Shown one piece after another: positions 1-10,999 of a DNA stretch of 64,000 nt. The DNA lies in contig NC_066853.1 in NCBI RefSeq assembly GCF_001640805.2, positions 25,932,378-25,996,377 of the forward strand. Reading direction: 5' to 3'. The translations under genes and the position numbers were made by a program. The notes beneath the pieces are model-generated. The model did not search any database and was not told the DNA's origin. It saw only the letters and a program-made list of their open reading frames with translations. Numbering within the stretch: position 1 is the first letter of the stretch; each line of letters begins with the position of its first letter. This DNA comes from Lates calcarifer (Eukaryota > Chordata > Actinopteri > Centropomidae).

Positions 1-428
1 CACTTGGCATGTAGGGATCTCTCTGGTTGCTTTAGCAAATTAGGTGTGAATCCTGCAATTGTTGAGTGGTCACAGATCACCTGAGACCTGATTCAGAACA
101 ATCAGTCTGCTTCTGCAGTCAGAAATTCAAAAACTGGAGCCACTCTTTCATAACCTCAATGGATAATTTCAATCAAATTACAAAAAGACATGCTTTCTCA
201 CTTAGCTCTAGTGGTGTCTCACCATGGAGACAGTTTTATGTGTCCTGCTCTGCCCCTCCCCACAGCACTTGAAATTGCAGCTCATTGTTAAGAATTCCAT
301 GTGATCAAACTTGTATATTTGTACACTTAGACACTAGGCTTTAAGAGACATCTGTGATCTATTTGTTTTGTCGCTCACAACTGGAACCCTGCTCATATTC
401 TCAAGACCCAATCACACTCAAACACCGT

Positions 429-431
<3 letters not shown>

Positions 432-476
<45 letters not shown>
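432..476. repeat. (CA)n microsatellite
   Basis: An uninterrupted AC/CA dinucleotide run of 45 bases. It creates long spurious reading frames on both strands (poly Thr-His on +, poly Cys-Val on -). Confidence 0.97.
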
Positions 477-478
<2 letters not shown>

Positions 479-884
479 TACAGATCAATCTCCCATGAAA
501 GGTTAGTGAAGCACTTAGAGACCAGTGGTGACAGCACAGAAAAAATAGCTGTTGTCCCTCTGAAATACAGTATGCTTTGAGCATGGTTGTGTATCCAGTG
601 AAGTGACATTAACAATCCTGTGAGTCCATGAGAAGCGCTGCTTTCTACAAATATCAACACTGCTTGTAATTGCTGCCTAAGAGAAGTAGCTTGCCACATC
701 TTTGTTCTCTCTGGGGCAAAGCTGTCAGCTGTAGGTCTCCCAACGCTAGCCTGTGAACATTTACACCACATATGAAAAAACAAGCTATCAGACTTTAAGA
801 AAGAAAGATTTCCTCCATGTGGCTTGTAGAGCTTGTAAGCTTGATTACCACAAAGGTTCAGCAAGATTGATGTTAATGCATGTA

Positions 885-950
885 AGATAAAATAGACTTT
901 ATTTATCCCACTTGTGGGAAATTCACATGTTACAGCAGCAAGAAACAGGG
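885..950 (-). repeat. LINE-type 3' tail fragment
   Basis: Read on the minus strand, this contains the pattern 'TGCTGCTGTAACATGTGAA', then 'TTTCCCAC..GTGGGATAAATAAAGTCT'. That is the sort of AATAAA-containing 3' terminus seen on many 5'-truncated fish non-LTR retrotransposon copies. No coding part is attached. The family assignment is from memory of fish repeats. Confidence 0.55.
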
Positions 951-959
951 GTGTGGTCT

Positions 960-2855
960 TTTTGGTTACTGAACTGAATTTATTTAGGTCTAGAACTTTG
1001 CTGTCATATGCTGATGTGACTGGGCCCAAAGTGTGTTACATCATGTTCACATTCATTTTGTGTGAACACTGAACAAGATATCCATTTCTCTATAATGAAA
1101 GGACTATACACTGTGGATAACCTTGAGCTGTGTAAACAATTCTACTTTTTAAGTAGCAATAAGGACTCAAAGGTGGCAGTGATGGCAGAAGTGTGTCATT
1201 TAATCCATTGTCACTCCCCCTGTCAGATTTGTCAGTTAGATTTTGTCCTCTCTGTACATATTCTCCTCACTTGTATTCACTGCTCATTGCAGACTTTATA
1301 TTCACTCTCTGCTGCTTCATCTGACTCTGCACACCTTTAGGAGAAGTGGCAAACTCAACATATCACATGGCTGTGTTGATTATATTACTGTCGCAGTTGT
1401 TTTAGAAAGCAAATGATTTCAAAAAGAGTGAAGTCAGTCATTCCTGTTAGCACACACAACAGAGGCAGTAGTGTAGTGTTGATAGTAGGGGAAACAGCGT
1501 TCCTTTCACAGAAGTTGGTGATTATAACAGCTGCAAATCTAAACATGATGTTTCTTAGAGAAAATACCAAAAGAAACAATTATTATACAATTATTATTAG
1601 AAGACTAGAATTGCTCAGTTTTAGCCTGGGTAATGATAGCAATCATTGTATAACAAACACAGAACAGAACCACCAGCAGAGGCTCTCATGATTGGCTGTA
1701 GATGTATGATGAATATTAAGTGCGTGTTTGTTTGTCGCAATAGTTGCGTTGTCTCTTCAACACCCACGCATGTGATCTTGATCTATTGTGTTAATGATGA
1801 GAGACAATAGGAAGATAAGAATCATCCCTCGTGAGAGTATGACAGCTTCTTTAATTGCAGATTAAAAAATACATTTTCTATGTTCTAGAATTGAAAAAAC
1901 AAAGTTCTTCATATAAGAGTTTATCAGTTTTTTCAATGGTCTATAGAAGCTGTCTTTTATCCATTTTTTTTATCCATGTGAATATGTTTTGAGTGCAGTC
2001 ATTTTTGTGATGCTTTGGCACTGCTGGTCCAGGAGCAGCTTGATGTCATAACAATTTATCCACAACATCAAGGATCATGCATCTATTACCGCATCCTTTA
2101 TGTGTCTTTACTGTGCTACTTACAGTGTGCTCTCCTGTTGGAACAATAATGCCTCCTGCTGGGGCATTTCTAAATTAAATAATTTTATTTCTATAACCAA
2201 AAGTAGTGTAAAGCACTTGTACTGAAACATGTTTCCTGGAACTATTTTCTACACATGGATACACTGAAGGAAAGACACACATATCCTATGCTATTACAAA
2301 GCTTCTCATGAAGTGACATGCTCTCTTTGATACACAAACACATCAAAGTTCAGAGAGATTCAGATGACTGAAAAACACCTATTTATCACTCTTATTGGTC
2401 CCTGTTTTATAAATGAACTCAGCCAGAAGATGAACAATGGTTAATTCAAATTAAAGGCCATTTTGAGCATGTAGGTCAAGTGATTTAACAAAATAAAGCA
2501 AGAAAGTAAATAACATATTCTATGTAATGTAGAAACAGTTCAGGTGAACATCATGAGGAGCCATTCTCTCTGGACTATGTGTATGCATAAAAGATCTCAT
2601 GGGCCTAGTGGTATTTGAGCAGAACCATGCTAGCATAAAAGTACAAGACATAGTTAGTATGCAAAAGTAGTAAGTAAAACATACAGGATGTAAAGTGGAT
2701 GTTTACTGTGTTCACTGTCTTGGAGCTCAGAGTCTGTTCAGGCTGTTACACAGTCTGCTAATTTTAGATGTGATTTTGTTTTATTTATATATACTAATCC
2801 ACACTGCTGCTCCCTGTGGCTGACTGATGGATTTCACACAGCTCGTACACATATG
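960..2855. other. Intron stretch, nothing recognised
   Basis: AT-rich sequence with only short reading frames (under 95 codons). I see no exon-like splice pairs, transposon protein motifs or strong repeats. Confidence 0.5.
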
Positions 2856-2858
2856 TGT

Positions 2859-2882
2859 CAAAAAATAAATAAATAAATAAAC
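2859..2882. repeat. (AAAT)n short tandem repeat
   Basis: About five AAAT/AATA units, followed some 60 bases later by a G-run and a 16-base A-run (2943-2958). Confidence 0.85.
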
Positions 2883-2942
2883 CACAGCAGTGAAAAATGA
2901 CTTTAATGTAATTTCCTTAATACGACATGATTAGTGGGGGGG

Positions 2943-2958
2943 AAAAAAAAAAAAAAAA
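2943..2958. repeat. Poly-A run
   Basis: Sixteen consecutive A preceded by a run of seven G. It may be a slippage-prone site or the scar of a retroposed tail. No retroposed body was recognised beside it. Confidence 0.8.
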
Positions 2959-2961
2959 GGT

Positions 2962-3085
2962 TTTGCTTTTAATTGCATACGCCAATCATCAGTGAGCTGC
3001 AATTAAAGCGCTGAAAACAAACAATTACATTTTTCAGTTAAGCATAGAGAGATGTAATTGGCAATTTATGCAAATTCAGGATAAG
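2962..3085. promoter_or_regulatory. Candidate conserved non-coding block (homeodomain/octamer cluster)
   Basis: Within about 110 bases there are four TAATTG/CAATTA cores (2970, 3000, 3022, 3055) and an ATGCAAAT octamer (3068-3075). Dense homeodomain-type cores beside a POU octamer are typical of developmental enhancers. Conservation was not tested. AT-rich DNA produces such cores by chance, so this is only a candidate. Confidence 0.25.
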
Positions 3086-3204
3086 TTAAACCAGAACATA
3101 CCTTATTTATTATTTTTTTTATGATTTAAAATGTCTGGTGAAACACATCAGTCCAAAGGAACTCCTACAGGCTGCAGTTTTCTTTAAAATCCCACAATTA
3201 AAAA

Positions 3205-3975
3205 TTATTAGACTGAAAATATTCAGTCCCCTTCACTTTCTGTACGTGTTATTGTGTTATAGATTTGATTTTAAATTGGAATGGGAAGTATCTACAGACT
3301 TTACACACCTGAATTTTGGACAGGTTATTCCATTCTCACTGGCAGATCCTCTCAAGCTCCATCAGATTGAGTGGGAAGTGTCCCACAAATTTTCCTGCAG
3401 GGTTTAAGTCTGGGCTTTGACTGAGCCACTCAGGGACAGTCAGAGACTTGTCCTGAAGACACTCCAGCATTGTCTTGGCTGTATGCCTCAGGTCACTGTT
3501 GTGTTGAAAAGTGAATAATCACCCCTCAGGTCTTCACTCTGGAGCTGGTTTTCTTCAAGTCTTTTCTGTATTTGGCTGCATTCATCCTTCCCTAAATCCC
3601 GATACCGCCCTGCTTCACTGATGGGATAGTATTAGCCAGGTCATGAGCACTGTCTGGTGTCCAGCAGACATAGTGTTTGGAGTTCTACCCAAAGACTTCA
3701 ATTTTTGTATCATCAGCTGAGAGAATCGGGTCACCTACATGACCAAGACCCCTCTTGTCTGATGACACAAAGCCTGGAGGGCCAACTGGTGGTTCCAAAC
3801 TTCTGCCATTTCACCATTATTGAGGCCGTCATGCTCCTGGGAAAACTAAAAGCTTTAGAAAGGGTTTTATACTTTCGTCCTGATCTTTGTCTCATCACAT
3901 TTTTTTTTTTTTTTTATCATGGAGGTCTACAGAAAATTCCATGGACCAGTGCTTGGTTTTTGTCCTGACATTGTG
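3205..3975 (-). mobile_element. Degenerate Tc1-like DNA transposon (family A, copy 1)
   Basis: The minus strand carries broken pieces of a Tc1/mariner transposase. The clearest is around 3680-3735, which reads roughly as SADDTKIEVFG followed by a stop and SKHYVC, matching the SDETKIELFG-N-HVW region of fish Tc1 elements. Plus-strand text around 3400-3640 and 3785-3970 follows the same family with internal deletions. The left end near 3214-3265 (TATTCAG..CCTTCACTTTCTG) resembles this family's terminal region. Several stops, frameshifts and deletions, plus a 17-base T run, make it inactive. The right boundary is uncertain. A second copy lies at about 24810-25085. Confidence 0.75.
3899..3915. 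repeat. Poly-T run
   Basis: A 17-base T homopolymer that interrupts the decayed Tc1-like element. Confidence 0.85.
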
Positions 3976-4039
3976 CACTGTGAATTGGGGGTTAGAATAC
4001 ATTCTGAAGCCACTGTTGCACTAGTAGTGGCCCTTCAGG

Positions 4040-5925
4040 AAAGACCATAAAATTAAAAAGGTTAGAGGTTAGTGGATGGGCCCAGCACATGTCGTGGCAT
4101 TTTGCCAGTTAGATTCTGATTTATTTATTTTTTAGTGGAAAAACTAATATGGTCACGAAGTGGTGTTTTCTTCAAATGTGAAAGGTTCCTGTTGGGAGGA
4201 TTAATATACACAATACATTTCATGGTACTACCAGTGGAAATTTTACTCCATGGTCATATTGAAATATTGTCACATTCATTTTTTTAAATATAAATTATGG
4301 GCAATCTTCCAAATCAAGTATGGTGAGGCTGGATTTGAACAGAACCTGGGCACCTCAAAATTCGCATCATGCCTGTAAAGTTTATGAGTCTGCAAGTTTG
4401 AGGAATGAATGTCCACAATGCTGGAGGAGAGAAGGCTCACCAAAATCCTCCTCTTTGGACCATGAATATCCAAACTAAATTTTATGGCAGTCTGGCTTAT
4501 AGTTGTGAAGTCTGTGAACACAGATGTAGCCATTTGAAATAATAATAGCTGAGGTTTCACCATTCGATTGTGCTGAACTGTCTACCTTCCCTTACCACCA
4601 AAACAAAGCATAAAGGTAAGAGCAGTCATGTTGCTTTATGTTATGGGCTGCTGATGGGTTTTGTTTATTCTGATTTGGAAGACATGTGCTCTGTACTAAG
4701 TTATTCTGTGCTAAGTCAGCACCTACTACCAGGGTACCAGTCTGTTTCCAGAGGCTGTGAGGAACATCAGCACACACAACATAGACACACTCACATGGTT
4801 CCTGGTGAGGTAAATGATCCACTGTACATGGCAGTGGGGTGTCACACTCACAGGAGGGTCATTTATGTGAGCTGGGTGAGCTGTGACTGTGCTTTGTGTT
4901 GAGGAGACTGAGTGGAGGCTGACAGCGGAGCAGCACAGTTCAACTACACTTATTACACTCTAATTTCTGCCCACACCTCTCTCTACCTCTCTCCTTTCTT
5001 TCCCTAAACGTATTGCAGCAGCTCCTGAAAGTCAGAGAAATAGGTATGGTGAAGTAAAATGTTTAGAGAGGCAGTGATCAATAAAACATGAGAAACTATT
5101 TCAGATATTAACGTGTGAAGCGATACATACCCAAAAATACAGTATGTGTTACCATCCAAATACTAAAGACTTCACTGTATATGCTCACCATACCCTTACT
5201 TTTACAAACTGCTCCCTTTGACATATAAAACAGTTGGGCAGTTATTATTTAATCTTTTTCTTCTTTATCAGTGCTCCTGCAATTTGGGCTTGAAAGCTTT
5301 GGTGTGTATGGAGCTCCATTAGTCATCACTGGTTGCTTTGAGAACTTAAATATCAAAGAGCACAGATGTCCTCTGTGGCTGACAAATGCTGCTAATCAGA
5401 ATTAACCATGATATGATCCAACTTGTTACATATCCGTGATAATGCAAACACTCTCATGTGATTATGGGTTGAATTACTAAGGACTGAATAGCTTACATGA
5501 CAGCTTTTTTAGATATTTGTCCATGTGTGTTTGAAGCCTTGTACTTGGCTGTTTGAATGGGATACACATTTATCCCATGTGTTTCTTTGTACAATACCAA
5601 AATATGAGAGTAATGAAGGTGTAGGTCAGGGAGGTGTAACATTTGTGGCACTGTTATATATAAGAGGTCAGGAGCCATTATCATTTTGATTGAGTACATT
5701 TGAAAAAGAAAAACTAACATGTCCTGTGCATAATACAAATAAATAAGTTCAAGCAAATAGTGAAACACTACTAAACAGCATCCCCTTAACAACTGTAAAT
5801 AAGCCTGCCTGTCAACTCTAACTTACATTATGATTGCTTATTTTGTATCAGCATCTTCAAACTGTATTTAGACGAGTAGAAAATAGAGATCTGATCAAGG
5901 GTCATGCTCAGGCTTAATGTGTTTA
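4040..5925. other. Intron stretch, nothing recognised
   Basis: No exon, RNA gene or transposon protein was recognised. Reading frames of up to 110 codons occur on both strands without family features. Confidence 0.45.
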
Positions 5926-5928
5926 CTG

Positions 5929-5952
5929 TGTGTGTGTGTGTGTGCGTGCGTC
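5929..5952. repeat. (GT)n microsatellite, interrupted
   Basis: A TG-rich run ending in GCGTGCGT. Short and imperfect. Confidence 0.85.
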
Positions 5953-6484
5953 CTGGCTGATCAATGTGGTTTTCTGTAGTGTCACCACACATCATTTCCA
6001 CATCTATCACTGCTGTGGCACAGTACAACCAACACCCCTCTTCATTAATACATCAGTTCATCAAAGCACAAGTGTTGAGCCCAAATGGAAATGGTCATGC
6101 TTTTGATACTGTATTAACACAACCCCTCGTCATGCTCCCCCTATCTCTCTATTGTTACTGTTCCTCTGATTTCAACCCCTGCCTGCCAGCACCAGTTAAA
6201 TCACTTTAATCTCCAACTGTGCGATTACAGGTGTTGACAGGTTTTAGATCAAATGAGTTTGTGAGCATGACTATGTGCCACCACAACAACCTGTTAGGAT
6301 TCATGGTCTATACAGCCTGAGTCTTAGTTTTTAATTTTGTTCATGGTTTCTGTCAGTTATAACAATATACTGATCAATCCAGGCATCACTAATTAATCTT
6401 AATGATTGATAAGATGATCATGAACAAACCAGCAGTTTATCCAGATTATCTAAACCACTTTATCTGGAGGTCTGACTCAAAGTT

Positions 6485-7381
6485 AGGGGTGTAAATGACA
6501 AGCTTCTTCATGACATGAAATTTTCATTGATTCAATGGACAGTGATTCAGTGTTTGCCAGTGTCACAAAGTCTGCTACGATACCATTTCAATTCAACTCC
6601 TGAAAAACAAATATATCCTATTCATTATAAAGAGCCACGTTCTGATATACTGAACTTAAATTTTTTCACATTCTATAAAAGAAAACTGAATGAACATTAA
6701 ATTCATATTTGTAGCATTAAAGCTGAGTATTTTGTGTGGAAGTGGAATGGCGTACACACAGCATGCCACTTGTCAGTTGACACGTCCTTTCTCCAAAATT
6801 CTAAATGTTTCCAGCCGCTGACTTATTCACCAGAGGAGAGACAATATCTTTACTGACTTTTTTCTAGCTGCTTGCCATGGTGCCGCTCGCTTTTCGTTTG
6901 GACGTGTGTACGCTCAGGTGGAGAAAGACGTGCTGGGGGATTTTCAACTGTGATAGTATACATTCAGGTTGGATTAGTGAAGAAACACTGTTCAGACTGT
7001 TAAACTGAAGTACTTTTATTCCTGGGTTAATGAACATGTTTCCAGCTTAGAAACAGTGAAGTCTGTCTGTCATGTCAGCTGCCTGTAATTGGCTGGGATA
7101 TGGAGACGAGCTTTGGATCTTTGCACAGAAAAAAGGGGCTGAAAGTGAGTCACTGTATGTAGTTCAGGGTTTTTGTTATTTTTGTCGGCGTTGGATACAC
7201 AGCAGCCTGTGTTGTGGCATTTAATAAAAGTTGTGACCAGCTGACGTCTCTGCACTCTGTCTAGCGAGGACGTTACAATATGTATGATGAGGGATCAATG
7301 TTTTCATTTTGGATCAATGCTATTGGATCATTGATCATTGAATTGATGTGTTGTTGTAGATCGATGGATTGTTACACCCCT
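6485..7381. mobile_element. Candidate non-autonomous hAT-like DNA element (about 0.9 kb)
   Basis: The stretch is bounded by a 10-base inverted repeat, AGGGGTGTAA at 6485-6494 and TTACACCCCT at 7372-7381. Inside both ends lie imperfect inverted sequences rich in GATTCAAT/ATCGATC. Such 'cAGGGGTGTAAC' ends are common on fish DNA transposons, many of them hAT. There is no transposase-like reading frame inside, so it would be mobilised in trans. I could not find a clean 8-bp target duplication; only GTT is shared at both edges. The superfamily call and exact ends are therefore tentative. Confidence 0.5.
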
Positions 7382-7814
7382 GGTTAACACACCTGAAATG
7401 TTGCTAATAATCCCTCTCTGCACTGGAAAACTGTGTGCACATAACTACAGGAACTGCAGTAATTATCATGTTACTGTGGTCCTGAGGTCGTCTATTACCA
7501 GCTCTCAGCTGTTAACAGTACTGATAGTGATAGAAGTGACAAACTACAAAATGAAGACTGAAATTGTACAAGGCAGACTTTGTGTAAGGGCTTAAAGCTA
7601 TTGAAGGTAACGGTGTTATAATCAACATTCTGATGCAACATGTTTACATTTTTTTCACATATCCTTTCTGTGTATAACTATTACATGGCGGTGCAACAAG
7701 TCAACACAAGCAGTTTGGTGTCTTTCTGACCATGAAATTCACATTGCCTGGCTATGTGGTATTTTGTCATGGGAGGAGAGGCACTGGAGAGGTTTGTTCA
7801 AGTAAGGCAGTGAA

Positions 7815-8270
7815 AAGACCAACCAGTGGATAAATTCATTTACTGGTTGTGACCGAAAGAATGAGATCGTGGATACAGGCGGCTGAAATGAGTTTCCTCC
7901 AGAGGGTGTCTGGGCTCAGCCTTAGAGATAGGGTGAGAAGCCTGGACATCTGGAGGGAGCTCGGAGTAGAGCCCCTGCTCTTTCGTGTCGAAAGGAGCCA
8001 ATTGAGGTGGTTCGGGAATCTGGTTAGGATGCCCCCTAGGAGACTCCCTTTGGAGATCTTCTGGGCACGCCCAACTTGGAGGAGACCCTGGGGTAGACCC
8101 AGGACGTGTTGGATAGATTATGTGTCTCTTCTGGCCTGGGAACGCCTTGGAATCCCCCAGGAGGAGCTGGTTGCCGGGGAGAGGGACGTCCGGAATGCCC
8201 TGCTTAGCCTGTTGCCACCGTGACCCGATTCCGGAATAAGCGGGAGAAACTGAACTGAACTGAATATAAA
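7815..8270 (+). mobile_element. 5'-truncated RTE-like (Rex3-type?) LINE, ORF2 3' end
   Basis: The frame 7849-8223 encodes 124 residues with RSWIQAAEMSFLQRVSGLSL, then RDRVRSLDIWRELGVEPLLF, RSQLRWFGNLVRMPPRRLP and RPRTCWIDYVSLLAWERLGI. This is the familiar C-terminal tail of ORF2 in a LINE abundant in fish, which I attribute tentatively to RTE/Rex3-type elements. Endonuclease and reverse transcriptase are missing, as expected from 5' truncation. The frame stays open to a stop at 8221-8223. The copy ends in AACTGAACTGAACTGAA, a short tandem tail of the kind RTE elements leave. The ATG is probably incidental. The intact frame over 370 bases suggests a relatively young copy. Confidence 0.8.
7849..8223 (+). 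pseudogene. LINE ORF2 C-terminal fragment (124 aa, open)
   Basis: This is the coding part of the truncated LINE described at 7815-8270. It contains only the region after the reverse transcriptase, with the conserved ELGVEPLLF, LVRMPP and GRPRTCW stretches. It lacks the catalytic YxDD and the endonuclease, so it cannot retrotranspose. No promoter or splice signals connect it to the host gene. It lies in the same orientation as msi2. Confidence 0.7.
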
Positions 8271-8274
8271 GTAA

Positions 8275-10950
8275 AAATTAACAATATAACACACAGTAGC
8301 ATTATGAATGAAACAGTGTCAAACTGATATGACCAAATGACTTGTTTCACCAAACTTTTGTAAAAATTTGTTTCTATCATAAATGTACAACTTAACTCTC
8401 AAAAAACCAACAGAAACAAAAACACCATCTGCTGCTGGCTACAGGTTTGTGGCAGTGTGTGTTCACACTGTGCAGCTCTGCACCTTCCAGACAACAATAG
8501 GATTTCCAGGAGAAAACTCATTCATTTCCTCATTGGTTGAGTTGTTGTCATCATGTGTCACTGTGCTTGGATGTTTCAGAGCATGAGAGCAATGATGTGA
8601 TTGGCTGAGTGCATGTTTCTTAATCACCCTGCTTTCCATATTCCACTTCACCCAGCCATTTTGCAGCTGCACAAAATCGGGCCCTCTCATTTGTATGGCC
8701 TGTGGAATCTGTCAGTTAATGATTTTACTCTTGATCACAGTAAGGATTGTAAGTAAATTTGTGTGAGTGAGGCTTGTGGACTATCCAAAGCAGAGACACA
8801 TATTTCAAAACCTGGGAAAATCAGCCCAACATTATTTACTTGGACTGATGTAAGAAGATATGTTTATTAGTTTTTTTTTGCTTGTTATTTTTTTTTTAAT
8901 TGAAAATTGAATAAAAGGGCTGAAGCTTCTAACTGGATGGCTAAAAAGCCCCTCACAGTAACTGGGCCTGTGGTGTTGACCTGTGAAACCTTGGTTCTTA
9001 GATGTTCATCAGGCTTGAAGAGAAAGTACATCCCCTTTCACCTGGAAACAGTCAGAATAAGCCATGTATCAGAGAGCATTGATTGAAGGAGGCTAATGTT
9101 AATTACATGACTTATATATGTTGGGATTCATTGTGGAATGCATTCAGTCCCATTAAATCATTTAAAGGGTAAACATTTAACCTCCCTAAATTCATTGCAG
9201 TCATGGTCAGACTGATCCATATTGGTCCAATGATGGTGAAGCGGAGAATGACAGTGTTTTCTGATTGTAGATAACTCAGCTAGTCCAGATCAGTCATCCA
9301 CTGCTGAGGGGAAGGCACCGTCAGTGAGGTACAGCCTGACCATGTCAACAACAGCCATGACAACATGGCTGTTGTTTTCTTTGTCATGAAGCACTGATCA
9401 TTCTCAGACAGGTTGAGTGAATTAGAAGTTGACAAATTGAATTAATTCAGATTAATAAAATTTGCTTTGTTATTGCATAGCCCTGTACTATACCTGAAGA
9501 ATCAAGCTGATAGGGAACAGTGATTATTTGATGAGTTTAAACATTATATTTTGGTAACTTTGGTAACACTTTGTCCTGTGCTTTGGGTTGGTGTTTTTAG
9601 TGCTTAACACTCTGTTTACACAGCAACCTGATGCTGTTAGCCAATTAGCCTTGAACCCCAGCAGCAGGACTGATATGTGACATGTGTCAGCTAATTTACT
9701 TGCTTTTCAGTGTTTCATCATCAACACACCACACCTTATCATTAGACTAACAATTAGCTGTGATGGGAGGAAAATTATAGCAAGACACATGACCCAAAGG
9801 GTTTTGTTTATTGCTTGACACTGATGCCCTTGTCAGTTTAGAGACTGAGTTAGATTCCCAGTGTGTGTGTCCATTAAACAAAATAGAGACTCATTTAGAG
9901 TAGAAATACATATTTAATCAGGGTTTTTAGAATTAAAATACAGCTGAGGTGCATTTCTGTTTCCATGTAGCCCATGAGCTCCTCTTTAGACAGAAAGATT
10001 ACAGATCAACCTTTACCATAACTTTTTTTCAGTTGGTAATACATGTAACACATACTGAAAACACAAGGTACAAGCAAGTTCTTATTGTTTTAGCACCAAC
10101 TGTGCTATTTGAATTGCAGTGACGTTTTATACTTGTGTGATGTTTTAGACTTTATAGAAAATATTTGAAAAGACCTCATGAGGTTGAGGGTACCAGCCAA
10201 ATGTTTGTGTTTGTTTCTGCATTGAAAAGAGAAAAGGATACAGAGTGAGGAAAAACATTTGCAGAGTCCAGTAAAGAATGCCCCTGGCACTTGTTTCTGT
10301 TCATCGATCCAGCTGAGTATCAGCGCTCTGTAACCTCCACAGAGAAGTTTCAATGACAGAGCCTGAGAAAATGAGCAATCTGTCACTCTAATGCATTAGT
10401 TATGGCAAATTGACTATTATGTGTCAGACTTGGACCTCAGGCTGCTTCTTAATTGATTGATGGACACATTACATCCATGAGGATTTTTATGATGGGCAAT
10501 ATGTGTTTTATACTTGCATGTATTACAGGCAATTGTTGGAGACTGTCTTTGTCTGTAATGACATGTTCTCAGAAGTATAATACTTAATCAGGGACTCGAT
10601 CAACTGTGACATATTTATTAGCCTCCATTACCTGCTGCGTGACTCACCGTGTTTAGTGGTTCATTTTCCTGAATAATGAGCACAGGCATCCTCAAACATG
10701 TCATCAGTTTGTGTATGTACAGTGTTTCTACTGGTTGCTGGGTTCCTGATTCTGTTATCTCACCAAAATAATTCTTTAAAAACCCATTCTGCATTTTTTC
10801 AGTATTTTTCTTTATTTTTGATATAAAACTTTGTCATTTCTGTTATGCTAACGCAGTTTTGGAATGCTAATTTTTATCCCACAACAGTTATTTTCTGTTT
10901 CAGCATTTATGAAATGAAAACATAGAGCCTAGAACTCAGGCAGCATAAGT
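8275..10950. other. Intron stretch, nothing recognised
   Basis: Unique-looking AT-rich intron sequence with short reading frames and short T/A runs near 8870-8900. No transposon protein motifs or paired splice sites were seen. Confidence 0.5.
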
Positions 10951-10956
10951 AGTAGC

Positions 10957-10992
10957 AGACTGGTGGTAGCAGTTCTCTGCTACCACCAGTCT
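10957..10992. repeat. Perfect 16-bp inverted repeat with 4-base loop
   Basis: AGACTGGTGGTAGCAG (10957-10972) is followed by TTCT and the exact reverse complement CTGCTACCACCAGTCT (10977-10992). Pairing does not clearly extend beyond 16 bp. It would form a 36-base hairpin in RNA of either strand or extrude in DNA. It is shorter than a microRNA precursor. Confidence 0.95.
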
Positions 10993-10999
10993 TTGAGCT

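Noticed and set aside
418..1029. 203-codon minus-strand open frame
   Set aside because: Its C-terminal end is translated (GT)n microsatellite and the middle overlaps a LINE tail. No family motif, splice signals or composition suggest a gene.
10957..10992. microRNA gene at the perfect hairpin
   Set aside because: A 16-bp stem with a 4-base loop is too short for a Drosha/Dicer precursor, and pairing does not extend outward.
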